Source: Elephas maximus indicus
Taxonomy: Eukaryota > Chordata > Mammalia > Proboscidea > Elephantidae
NCBI RefSeq assembly: GCF_024166365.1
Contig: NC_064820.1
Coordinates: 139,024,001 to 139,088,000, forward strand
Reading direction: 5' to 3'
DNA: 64,000 nt
How positions within the stretch are numbered: the first letter of the stretch is position 1; each line of letters begins with the position of its first letter. A program made the translations under genes and the position numbers. The notes below the pieces were generated by a model. That model was not told the DNA's origin. It saw nothing but the letters and a program-made list of their open reading frames with translations, and searched no databases. Below are positions 22,353 through 33,656 of the stretch, in pieces.

Positions 22353-23049
22353 AACCATTTTATAACCATAACATCTGTTTAAAAAGCATTAGAAGTTGTA
22401 CTTTAAAAGTTTACATAGTTGGGGGAAGAGAATGCAAATAAATTCTGGATGCTTTTCTCCCACTAATCCGTGACCACGATTCTCCCCAGCCTAAGCCCTT
22501 GATAATACTATCTTGCTTTGAGAAGAGAAGAAAAGAGAAGAAGATCAGAGAAGGATCTCAGAGTTTGAACTCTCTAAGCATTAGGGGGATTTGCATATTA
22601 CAACTCTGATTCTCTTACCATCTCATCTACAGATTACTCACTTTGCATTCAACACTCAGGTGGGTATTGGTTTTATCTCCCCTTGGTTCTGTACCAAGGT
22701 AACTAGATCAAGATCGAAACAATACTCATGGCTGCCTGCAAGTTCTGCTCAGCCTCTGAGCAGTGGGGCAGAGATGAATAATGTGAAGTACAATGAGTCA
22801 CTCCTCCCCTCTTCGTACATCTCTGAGGTCTACCTCTCCCTCCAGTCAGTCACTTTGTCAGGATCAAGAGCCCTACCTCAGTCTTCTGCTGTCTTCATTG
22901 TGCTGTGGTGTTCTTTATTTTCTTCTCATAACCACTTCACTATCATTATTATAGGAGCTTCCCAGGAGATGTCAAGTGAGTTTGTAATTTCTTCAACTTT
23001 GAGACCCCCTCCCCTAGTTAACTATGGTTAGCGCCTGTAGCATCCAAAA
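22353..23049. other. No recognised feature
   Basis: Mixed sequence with a 146-codon open frame from 22,591. It shows no motif, domain or codon pattern that I recognise and lies between repeats. I read it as a chance frame. Confidence 0.45.
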
Positions 23050-23243
23050 CCAGTCGTCACAGTGTTGACTCCAACATGGGTGACTCCATGTATATCAGAG
23101 TAGAACTGTGCTTCATAGGGTTTTCAATGGCTGACTTTTTGGAAGAAGTTTTCCAGGCCTTTCTTCTGAGGCACCTCTGGATGGACGCAAAACCTTTGAT
23201 TAACAGCTGAGTGTGTTAACCATTTTATCACCCAAGGAGCTCT
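23050..23243 (-). mobile_element. AfroSINE, long subtype, diverged
   Basis: Antisense copy: GTTGACTCCAACATGGGTGA tail, CAATGGCTGACTTTTTGGAA middle, ATCACCCAAGGAGCTC head. Confidence 0.82.
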
Positions 23244-23477
23244 GTTCCATCCACCTGTATAAAATTGAATACCTAACAATGAAATGCATCAGTCTCTCAC
23301 ACATATTCACTCCCTTCTGACCTTTAAAATAAAATTTTACCTATAGGATGCAGTGATGCCCTTTTTATCCTGGGTTGTATCACAGATTTAAGAAAAAGTA
23401 TGTTCCAATTGGAGAGTTGATGAGTTAACATAAACACCCATATCAAGCAAAGAAGAATAAGTACACACTATGCTGAA

Positions 23478-23674
23478 CAGGGAAAGAGCCCTGGTGGCAC
23501 AGTGGGTTAAGTGTTCCACTGCTAATGGAAAGGCTGGCAGTTCAAACTCACCGCCACTCTGCGAGAGGAATATGTGGCAGTCTGCTCCCACAAAGATTAC
23601 AGCCTTGGAAACCCTATGGAGCAGTTCTACTCTGTCCTATAGGGTCGCTATGAGTCAGAATCTACGACAGTGGG
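23478..23674 (+). mobile_element. AfroSINE, long subtype, 9-bp TSD
   Basis: Sense copy with GAGCCCTGGTGGCACAGTGG head, flanked by TATGCTGAA at 23,469-23,477 and 23,675-23,683. Confidence 0.92.
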
Positions 23675-23683
23675 TATGCTGAA

Positions 23684-24559
23684 TAGAAGTAGCTAGGTAA
23701 AACAAAAACCACCGATATTTAAAATACTTTAAAAATATCAAAGTTATTGTAACTAGGTAGTCCTGCTTGTACTTTCTACTTCTATTGCTTATTGGAGGAA
23801 GGCCTATAGCACATATTCAGTGAGGTTAATAAAAACTTCTCTTTAGAGATGGCTATTAAATAAGTGTCACTACAAACTATGCTGCCCAATAATCACAAGC
23901 CTGACTTATGGAAAGTTTCTGTTCTGATCCCATCTTTATATTCAATTCCAGGGAGTTTCCTCCAACTGTCCCACATAAAAAACAATAATGGTTCTTACTC
24001 CTAACCTTAAAGTCTACAAACTTTAAATGCATTTCAGTTACTTCACTAACTTATATAGCCAAGCTCAAAAATGTTCTAGAATCATTTAGATATCAAGCCC
24101 ATGGAATTGATACTGCATTAACATTTAATTACTTGACCTCTTGGTGTCTCTATTTTTCCAAGTTAAAATAGCTAAAGACATATAACACCACGCTGTTTCC
24201 ATTATAAAAATACTGTGCCAATTAAAGAAGGAATGTTCAGAAAATATTTTGAAAGCCACAGATGAAAGTTCTTGGGGTTCAAAATGAATATTTCTATGAC
24301 TACACTTCAGATTTTTATCTCTTAAAAACTCAAAAAGTTGCACTACTGTTCAAGAGAAAACACTTTAAATATTGAAATATAGGGAATCAGTGTCCTTAGA
24401 TCATATATGCTGATAAGGACTTTCATTTATGGCTATAAACAGTCAATCAAATATAACTACAAAGTGCAAAAAAAATGTCTATTCCATCAATATTTAAAAT
24501 AACCTGGATTATGCCTTCTGTTTTTAGTAGTGTATTTGGTTTATTTTAAAACTTGAGGA
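23684..24559. other. No recognised feature
   Basis: AT-rich sequence. The short minus-strand frame at 24,125-24,343 is unconvincing. Confidence 0.45.
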
Positions 24560-25917
24560 ACTTTCTGTTTCACCTCTGACATACAATGACCCTGAAAGTT
24601 GTCAATCCCTTCTTCACAACAAGAAAAAAGCTTGACACGCTGAATATCAAGGACTTTCTTTAGACCTATGAGAACTGAAAATACAGAGCAAACTATCACC
24701 ATAAAATCTGGAAACACAGGTGTATCTAAAAAGACACAAGCAAGATCTGTTTACCTCAAGCTTCTGGAGTCAGTAGCTGGTAGGAACATCTGAATGCTAA
24801 TTTTAACAAATTGCTATAAACTGAGTGTGACTACTCTGAGAGTGAGAAACTCCAATCTACAACCTTAGAGGAACTCACATACTTTGCTGGTCTTTACCTA
24901 CAGGAACCTCTCCAGATTCTCATGGTGAAGATCTTAGAAAGATCCCCTGTGGCTCTGACAGAAGGGGGAGATAAAGAATCATTGAGAAATATGCTCACAG
25001 CCTTCTTCATAACCGAGGCCTACTCTCTAGGGGAAAAGACATTGTTATAGCCTCATCCCAATTGTAAGAAGAGTATTTTCCCCACTCCATCCCCCACTGA
25101 CATTCCTGACTCACGTAAGAGAAAACAAATGTTAACGTGGGTCAGGGCTTCAAAGAAGTAAATTAGGAACATTGCAGATGGAGAAGGGAGTATAGCACAG
25201 GAAGGGGTTGGAAGAAAGATCACTGAAGAAAGATTTGTGAGGGTCACATCCCCAAGACACAGGCCTACTAAGAGACTGATATTTAATCAGAACATTATAA
25301 AATACTCTCCCTCCTGAACACCTTATACCACACAGAGCTCCAGTATGTTAGTGGATTACAACTGAAAGAGCTGTGAGACTAGACTCCCTTGAAGGAGGAA
25401 CGCTTAGGGAAGCCCAAAGAAAAGAGTGGAGACAAAAACAAGAATTTGAAGCCTCTAGCATATATCGGTACAGAAAACATTAAACACAACCCAAATTCTA
25501 GCCAGATTCACATAAAGGTCTATTTACCTCGGTTCCCAATACTCTATCCAAAATGTCCAACTTTCAAAAAAATCACAAGGCCTGATGAAAGCCAAGAGAA
25601 AACATAGTCTGCAGAGACAAAGCAATCATAAAAACAAGATTCAGATATGACACAGAAATTTAAGTTATCAGGAAGGGAATTTTGCATAACTATGAAGGAG
25701 CCCTGGTGTCACAATGGTTAAACACTTGGCTGCTAACCAAAAGGTTGGTGGTTCAAACCCACCAGCCACTCCATGGGAGAAAGGTGTGGCAGTCTGCTTG
25801 AAGATTTACAGCCTAGGAAACCCTACAGGGCAGTTCTACCCTGTTCTGTAGAATCACTATGAGTTGGAATCGGCTCAGCAATGGGTTTGTTTTTTGGTTG
25901 ATTAATACTTTAAGGAC
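24560..25917 (+). mobile_element. L1M 5'UTR-type fragment
   Basis: The order of segments, ending AGATTCAGATATGACACAGA and AAGGGAATTTTGCATAACTA, resembles the 5' region of old L1M elements. An AfroSINE splits it at 25,695-25,902, after which ATTAATACTTTAAGGAC continues the same element. It may be the 5' part of the L1M whose ORF2 starts near 26,742. Confidence 0.5.
25695..25902 (+). mobile_element. AfroSINE, long subtype
   Basis: Sense copy from GGAGCCCTGGTGTCACAATG to GGGTTTGTTTTTTGGTTG, inserted into L1M sequence. Confidence 0.92.
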
Positions 25918-26388
25918 ACTGTGATGGTTAAGGTTATGTGTCAACTTGGCTACGCCACGATTCTCAGTGGTTCAGCAGATAAGATGTAATCGCTGTCCAC
26001 GATGTGATCTGTTGTGAACAGCCAATCAGTTGAAAGGGGAGTTTCCTTGGGGGGTGTGGCCTGCTTTCAATATATATGAATGTTCTGGTCAATATGTATG
26101 AATATTCTGGCAAAACTTGATCTCTCTGGATCCTGTATCCAACTCATCATCCTCTGACCTCCAGTTCTTGGGACGGAAGCCAGCAGCCTACCATCTGAGC
26201 TGTAGATTTTGGGATTCGCTAGTTCCCGCAGCCCCATGAGCCAACACCCTGTTATATGACCTTCCAGTTTTAGGTTCGTCAGCCACTGCAACCACATGAG
26301 TCAGGAGATGCCTCCAAACTGGCATCTGACCCACAGATTTGGGACTTGCCAGCCACCACAACTGCATTAGCCATTTCCTTGAAATAAA

Positions 26389-26437
<49 letters not shown>

Positions 26438-26440
26438 CTT
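25918..26440 (+). mobile_element. Unnamed ancient interspersed repeat with TG-rich end
   Basis: Starts ACTGTGATGGTTAAGGTTAT, then GTGTCAACTTGGCTACG, and ends with GGACTTGCCAGCCACCACAA, ATTAGCCATTTCCTTGAAAT, AAATCTGTGTG. This order recurs in mammalian genomes as a dispersed repeat, but I cannot name the family. An internal duplication-like stretch (ATGAATGTTCTGG / ATGAATATTCTGG) lies at about 26,077-26,110. Confidence 0.5.
26391..26436. repeat. (TG)23 microsatellite
   Basis: 46 bp of uninterrupted TG. Probably polymorphic. Confidence 0.97.
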
Positions 26441-26741
26441 CCCTAGTAAAACCCTTCTAGAAGCTTCTAGTACCTGGTGGTAATCCTTGGCATTCCTCGG
26501 CTTGAAGATGCATCTGCCTCTAGTCATCTCATAGCATCTGTCTTCCCCAGTGTGTCTCTCTCTGTTTTCTCTTTTTATAAGAGACCACTCAGAAGGTATT
26601 AGGTTTAGGACCCTACTCTGGTATGAGCTGATTATATAACAAAAGAGAAAACTCCTATTCCAAAATATGCCAAATTCACAGTTACCGGGGTTAGAACTTC
26701 AACATCTTTATGGGGACACAATTCAATCCATAACATTAAGC

Positions 26742-29700
26742 TTCTTCCTTAGGAAACTAGAGAAAGAACAGCAATTTAAGCCTAAAGCACATAGAAAAAG
26801 TAAAAAAAAAAAAATAGAGCAGAAACCAGTCAAACCAAAAGTGGCATTCTGAAAAGATCAATAAAATTAATAAATCCCTACCCAGGTCAACAAAGAAAAA
26901 AAGAATGAAGACAGAAATTACCACTATCACAAATAAAAAAGTATCATCACTACTAATATGTACATTAAAAGAATAATAAAGGAATAATATAAACATTATA
27001 CATACAAATTTGATAACTTAGAAGCAATGGACCAATTCTTTGTACTCACAAACTATCAAAATTCACACAAGAAGAGATAACCTAATTAATTCTATATCTA
27101 TTAAAGTAATCAAGCCAATAATTACCTTCTGAGAAGAAAGCACCAGGCTTACACAGTTTCACTTGTGAATTCTACCAAACATTTAAGACAAAATACCAAA
27201 TTTTCACAATTATCTTCCAGAAAACAGAAGGAGCAGGAACCCTTTCTAGTCATGCTATGAGTCCATAATTACTCTAATACCAAAACAAGATAAAGATATT
27301 ATAAGAAAACAAAACTACAGACCAGTATCTCCCATTTATGTAGACACAAAATTTCCCAACAAATTCTTAACAAATTAATTCCAACAATGTATAAAAATCA
27401 TAAAACATAAGCAAATGTGATTTATCTGAAAAATAAAAGGTTGGTTAACATCTGAAAATCAATTAATGTAATACATAATATCTAGAATAAAGGACAATAA
27501 TCACATAGTCATCTCAATTGACACAGGAGATACATTTTACAAAATCTAACACTTATTCATGATAAAAATTCACAGCCAACTAGTCATATAGAGGTACTTC
27601 CTCAATTTGATAAATAACATCTACAAATAAGATAAAGATACCATTATATTTCATAATGAAGGACTGAACGTTTTTTCCTAAGACTGAGGAAAAGGCAATG
27701 TTGCCCTTTTTTTACCACTCCTATTCAACATTGTACTGAAAGTCATAGCTAGTTCAATAAGATAAGAAAAAGAAATAAAGGTACAAAGATTGAAGCAAAG
27801 GACATACACTGTTTTACTTACATATGACATGATTGTCTATGTAGAAAATTCCAAAGATTCTGCAAAATAACACCTGGTACTAATAAGCAAGTATAGCAAG
27901 ATTGCAGGGTACACAGCCCTTACACAAAAAACAATAATAGTAATGAATAATTAAGATTTGAAATTTCAAAAGCAATACCATTTACATTAGCATCACAAAA
28001 AATGAAATACTTGGGAATAAATCTAACAAATGTACAAAATGTATATGCAGAAAAGTACAAAACACCTGAGCAAAGATATTAAAGAAGATCTAAATAGAGG
28101 TATTTTATGTTCATGAATTGGATGACTAAATATTATTAAGATGTCAATGGCTCCCAACTTGCTATGTAGATTCAATGTAATAACAAAATCTTAGAAAGTT
28201 ATTGTAGATACTGAGAAACTGATTCTAAATGTTTAATGGCATAAGACATAGAATATTCGACACAACACTGAAGAAGAATAAAGTTGAAGGACTCACACTA
28301 TCCAATTTCAAGACTTACTATTAAGCTATAGAAATGAAAACAGTATAGTATTGGTGAAAGAATGAACACATAGAGCAATAGAAGAAAATAGCCCAGAAAT
28401 AGATCTATATAAATATAGTCAATTGATTTTTGACAAAGACAATTCAATGTAGACAGCACAGACTTTTAAACTAATGTATTGTAGCAACTGGATGTCCATG
28501 TGGAAAAAAAAAAATCCTAGACAAGGACCTTAAACCTTTCATAAGCCTTAACTCATAACTGACCATAAGCCAAAATATAAAATGCAAAACCATAAAACTT
28601 CTAGAAGAAAACTTGGGAAAAATTCTATATGACCTTGGACTTGATGATAAGTTTTTAGTTATGATACCAAAAGCATGATCCATTATGAGAAAATATTTGC
28701 AAACTGCATACCTAATAAAGGACTTGCATCCAAAACATACAAAAAACTCTTAAAAACTCAACAATATGAAAACAAACAACCTAATATAAAAAATAGGGAA
28801 AATATCTGAGTAGACATCTCACTGAAGAAGATGTTCACATGGAAAATGAGCACATGAAAAGATGCTCAACATCATATGTAATTAGGGAAATGTAAATTAG
28901 AAGAACAATGAGATACCACTATACACCTATTAGAATGTCTAAAATTAAAAAAAAAAAAAACTGACAATAGTAATCAGTGGCAAGGATACTGAGCAATATG
29001 AACTCTCATTGCTGGTAAAAGTACAAAATGATACAGCTATTTTGGAATACAGTTTAGCAACTTCTTACAAAGGTAAGCATAGTCTTACCATATAATCCAG
29101 CAATTCCGCTAGTAGGTATACTCGACTGATTTGAAAACAAAAGTCCACATAAAAATCTTCATGTTAATGTTTACAGCAGCTTTTTCCACAATCATCAAAA
29201 ATTGGAAGCAATCAAGATGTTCTTCAGTAGGCGAATGAATAAATAGTGGTATATCCATACAATGGAATATCATTCAGTGCCTAAAAAAAAAGACATGAAA
29301 GTGCTGTAAAGGCTCAAAAAGATGTGAATGAGCCTTAAATGCATATTGCCAAATCAAAGAAACCAATCTGTAAGCACTGGATACTGTGTGATTTCATTTA
29401 TATGATATTTTTAAAAAGGCAAAATCATGGATACAGTACAGGGGTTTGACAGAGGACTGTTGACCGAGTGAAGCACAAGGGATTTTTTAGGGTAGTGAAA
29501 CTATTCTGTATGGTGCATTAATGTGCATGCCTGACAGTATGCATTTGTCAAACTCAAAGAATATTATAGTGCAAAGAATGAATCATAATATACGTGAATT
29601 TTTAAAAACATCATTTAGGAGGTTGGGAGACTCCAGGATGAATGTGGAATGTGACAAAGGATTCTAACTGCATTTCAAATACCTAAAACAACCTCACTGA

Positions 29701-31175
29701 AAAGGGTGAAGTAAAAAGGTGCTGATGTGGGTAACACTGGAAATTTGTAGTCTGTAAGATTAAAGTTAAAAAGAACTGCACATAAGCACAGTACTCTAGT
29801 TGATAAAGTTGTTTCCTACAGGGGTATGGGTTAATAATTCTGCAACCACTATATGTGTACCAGAATTAAACAGTTCATTAAATGGATGGTAAATGATAGG
29901 AGCCAGATTTCTCACTGTTGGAGTAGTAGTACACAGATAAGCAAGGGGAGGAAATTAACTGACTCATGTGGTAATAGAGTTGAAGACATCAGTATGAATG
30001 CATGTTTAGTTTAGATACATTGGTTGCTCACAGAAATATTCGTAGAAATATTCTATTTACATAGGTTAGTATGCACACACATATTTCCTTGATCCATCAA
30101 GCTGAGGGGGCCTAGAATCAATAATACCCCAGTAACAAGGTACACATGTAGTGCCCAGATCTTGGTTTCTAATAGTGTTTGCCAACAAAGAAACCAGGGC
30201 CCCTTGAGGAAATGGCTGATTCTAGAACTGAGGCAGGAAATATATAAGATGAGCCTGGGTATCTTGTTGTGCCAAAAAGCAAGGAAGTGCTTAAAAAAAT
30301 AAAAATAATAGGATGGGTACATGTCGAAGGGAAATAGGAGAAAGAATTCTCTATGGCTCAAGTGGAAAAATTAGAGCAAGAAAATAGAGTAGTATTTGAT
30401 TATAACCCAAAATATAAAATAAATATCCATGAGTCCATACTAACATAAATAACTGATTGAGTAAATAAGTAGAGAACAAACAAACCTTCCATGCAGCATA
30501 ACTCCAAATAATTTATGTACATACTATACTCTCAAGGAGGTAGAGCATAATCCCCAACTCTTAAGTGTGCACTATGCATAGTGATTTCCTTCCAAAGAGT
30601 ATAGTATGTAAAGGGGGGAAGCGGAAATAATACCTTTACAGTAGGGAAACCCAACAAACGCTACTTCAGCCAGATAGATGATCAAAGTTAACATCAACAG
30701 TGATATGTTGATAATATGTACCCTTGATATGAGATCAGAATAGTACTTTATGGTCTTCCATAAACCCATACCTCCAATCTATTCATGATAAAGACATAAG
30801 AAACACTCAAACTGAGGGGCATTCTACAAAATACCTGACCAGTAGGTACTCCTGAGAGTTGTCAAGATCATCAAAAACAAGGGAAATCTGAGAAACTATC
30901 AGAGCTAAGAGACACAAGGACAGAGTGTAATGTGATATTTTAGATGGGATTCTGCAACAGATAAAGGGCATTAGGCAAAAACAAAGGCAATCAAATAAAG
31001 TATGAACTTTAATTATACTAGTCCATTAACAGTGACAAATAATAATATTAATGTAAAGATGTTAACACTAGGGGAAACGGTGTCTGGTATATGGGGACTC
31101 TCTATAGATACTATACTACCTTAACTTTTTTTTTTTTTAATCTAACAGTATTCTAAAATTAAGTTTATTTTTAAA
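26742..31175 (+). mobile_element. Old L1M: ORF2 remnants and long 3'UTR
   Basis: ORF2 traces begin at RKLEKEQQFKPKAHRKSK (about 26,752). They pass through RT-like segments (e.g. the nucleotide block ACTCCTATTCAACATTGTAC near 27,717, equivalent to 'pLLFNivl') to the C-terminal zone (AATGGAATATCATTCAGTGC near 29,262). The 3'UTR runs from about 29,600 to a terminus at AATCTAACAGTATTCTAAAA (31,139). No frame is open for more than a few tens of codons. A T-run at 31,127-31,138 lies inside the 3' end. Confidence 0.7.
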
Positions 31176-31438
31176 AACTTGTAAGATAGTTTCCAGAAAG
31201 TGGATTTAAAATAGAGCTTCTCTAGAACTGGGCAGGACTTCGTCAATGGGGAGAGGTACATGAGTGCCTGTGAGCCAGCTGAGGCCCAGTGTAATAAAGA
31301 GCACTTGAGAAGCTGTGCTCTGGCAAAATATTGCCACAACTTGTTATCCTCAGCAGGTCTGCATTCTGGTCACTCATTAATGATATTTTATTCATAGCCT
31401 ATCCCATATTTACTTTATAACAATACCATCAATGTCAA

Positions 31439-31633
31439 CGTTGTTGTTACTTGCTGTCAACTCATGGCGACCCATGTGTGCAGACTAAAACTGCTCCACA
31501 GGGTTTTCAAGGCTGTGACCTTTCAGAAGCAGATCACCAGGCTGATCTTCGAAGGTGCTTCTGGGTGGTTTCAAACCACCAACAGTTCAGCTAGTAGTCA
31601 AGCACTTCACCATTTCTGCCACCCAGAGACTCC
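31439..31633 (-). mobile_element. AfroSINE, long subtype
   Basis: Antisense copy: GTTGTTGTTACTTGCTGTCA tail (the GTT repeats resemble the RTE terminus), AGCAGATCACCAGGCTGATC middle, CACCCAGAGACTCC head. Confidence 0.85.
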
Positions 31634-31639
31634 CTCAAA

Positions 31640-33537
31640 AACCTTAAAAAACATTCTTACAAAAATTATATATCACCAATAAATGTTTCCAGGGTAATTC
31701 TTAACCTTATAATTCTTCAGTTTTATTGTCACATGATTCAAATTTACAATTTGACTAAAATTAAGTAAGCATTTACTACATATCTGTATATCATGTGAAG
31801 CATTAATCTGGCTGCCAGCAAAAGAAAGGATGAATAGGAAGATCCCAGGTCTCATTTAAGGAGAGGAATGACATAGTAATTATATTTTATATCTTTTTCC
31901 CTGTGTTAGGCAAATCAAGCCATTTTTTAATTATAGTGCCAAAATTTTTAAGATTTTTAAATAACATTTTCCTAAAATATATTACATACCTACTCTCTTT
32001 CTCAAACCAGTTTAAAGTTTTGTTTTTGTTTTTTGATGACACAATTAATGTTCTAAACAACATGCTTGTTAGTTTTAGGGACTAAGAAGGTATGTGGTGG
32101 TTCTTGGCCTGCTATGCCTAGTGGCCCCAGGTTGCAATACTTCTGGTGAATGTGAGTGTTTGTGACTTTATATAAATAATACATGCTCTTTCTATGAGGT
32201 CAAACAATCATGAGATGTATTTTTAAAAAGCTAATTTCTCTCCTTTCTCCTCCTAACCCCACTTTGCTGAAGAAACCAGAATTAACGGGTCGGTATGTAT
32301 AACTGCATAGTTTTCCTTCTCTGTTTCTCACCATGAACCTCCAACATGCTTTTCCTCTGTAGACCCACGCTGTATTAATTAGTTCTAGCTCCACTTAGCA
32401 GCACTAAGATCCTTTCTGGCCTTCAAGTGGTGGGTGACTTTTAGTTGTGGTGTTCAGCAACAAAATTTGGAAAAGAATAAAGACAAGGAATGTTGATGAA
32501 AGTTGACGTCTTGCAGCAGCATGTTTCCAATGTTCCGCTGTCGCCTCATTTTTCTTTTTTAATTTTAAAGCATTTTATTTATTTAATTAGTGATTTCATT
32601 CTACCAAGTCTCAAACATACAAATAATTACACTTGAAAAATTAGGTACAAAATTGTGTGATTTCATTATTTAGGTATTTTTAAACATATTACATTATGTT
32701 TATCAAAATATTAATAATATTTGCCTCTGAGTGGGAGCATTATAGGCAAATTCCTCAAATTCTTTATATTTTGCATATTTTAGAATTTACGACACAGATA
32801 TCTCTTACTCACATAATTTTAAAACATTAAGTAAACACTCCACTGACCTAGTAATGTGTAAAGAGGTAGAGTAGGGATACTCTGAATTTATCGTATTTTC
32901 TTTATCATTCATTTTATGACGGTCAACAAGAAAAGCACTTCAAGTGTTAAAACAAGGCAAAAAATTAATGTCCCCGTATGCCCTCAACTTGTAACCAATT
33001 ACTATTTTTGAAGTATTCTATGTTTTAATTTTATGGGAAAAAAAATTTAAAAACACCATATAGTAAAAACATCTAAAAGGTGCAACTAGAATGAAAACGT
33101 TATAAAAGTGAATTTTCCTTGAACTATACAGCTTTAGTTTGAATGTCAGGAAAGAAATATAATAGCTCATTCAGAACAACTCTGTATATCCTTGTTATCA
33201 AATGACACCAGGTCAGTCAAAATAATCCACACCTCACTGCCTCTGCCTCATATGCCATTAGGAAGATGAGTACAATTCAGCTACCACACTGCTTCGCATT
33301 AGCTCAATTTGTTCTCAGTGTAGAAAACCAAGATCTATCAAAATACTTTTCATACTTAAAAGTATTAATTATATCCACTTCATGTTCTTACATAGGAAAA
33401 TGTTTTAGAAAGATTATAAATGACAAAATATAAATTTTTTCACTAGAGGGACTGAGGACAGAGGGCTTGAGACCCCAGCCTGTAGGAAATATCCTGGGCT
33501 CTTCTGGGCCAGACAGATGGCTGAGATTTGGAGGTAC
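31640..33537. other. No recognised gene; AT-rich
   Basis: 1.9 kb of AT-rich sequence with faint repeat-like texture (about 32,550-32,830) that I cannot assign. The segment 33,445-33,537, just left of an RTE scrap and the XRCC6 copy, is less AT-rich and could be flanking DNA or part of that copy's 5' end. Confidence 0.4.
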
Positions 33538-33539
33538 TT

Positions 33540-33632
33540 GACACATTGGCTAAAACAATAGGCTCAAATATAGCAATAATTGTGAGGATGGCACAGGACC
33601 AGGCAGTGTTTCACCTAACAACAACCACTGAT
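33540..33632 (+). mobile_element. RTE LINE 3' end scrap
   Basis: Matches the RTE end (AATTGTGAGGATGGCACAGG, CAGGCAGTGTTTC, CACCTAACAACAACC). About 50 nt just before the terminus are missing, so it is a truncated, internally deleted scrap. It ends about 25 bp before the start of the XRCC6-like sequence. Confidence 0.75.
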
Positions 33633-33656
33633 AGCAGACAGTGAGCAGTAACTACC

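Noticed and set aside
22591..23031. 146-codon open frame as a possible gene
   Set aside because: No domain, no homology that I recognise, and no promoter or splice context. Frames of this length occur by chance in 64 kb.
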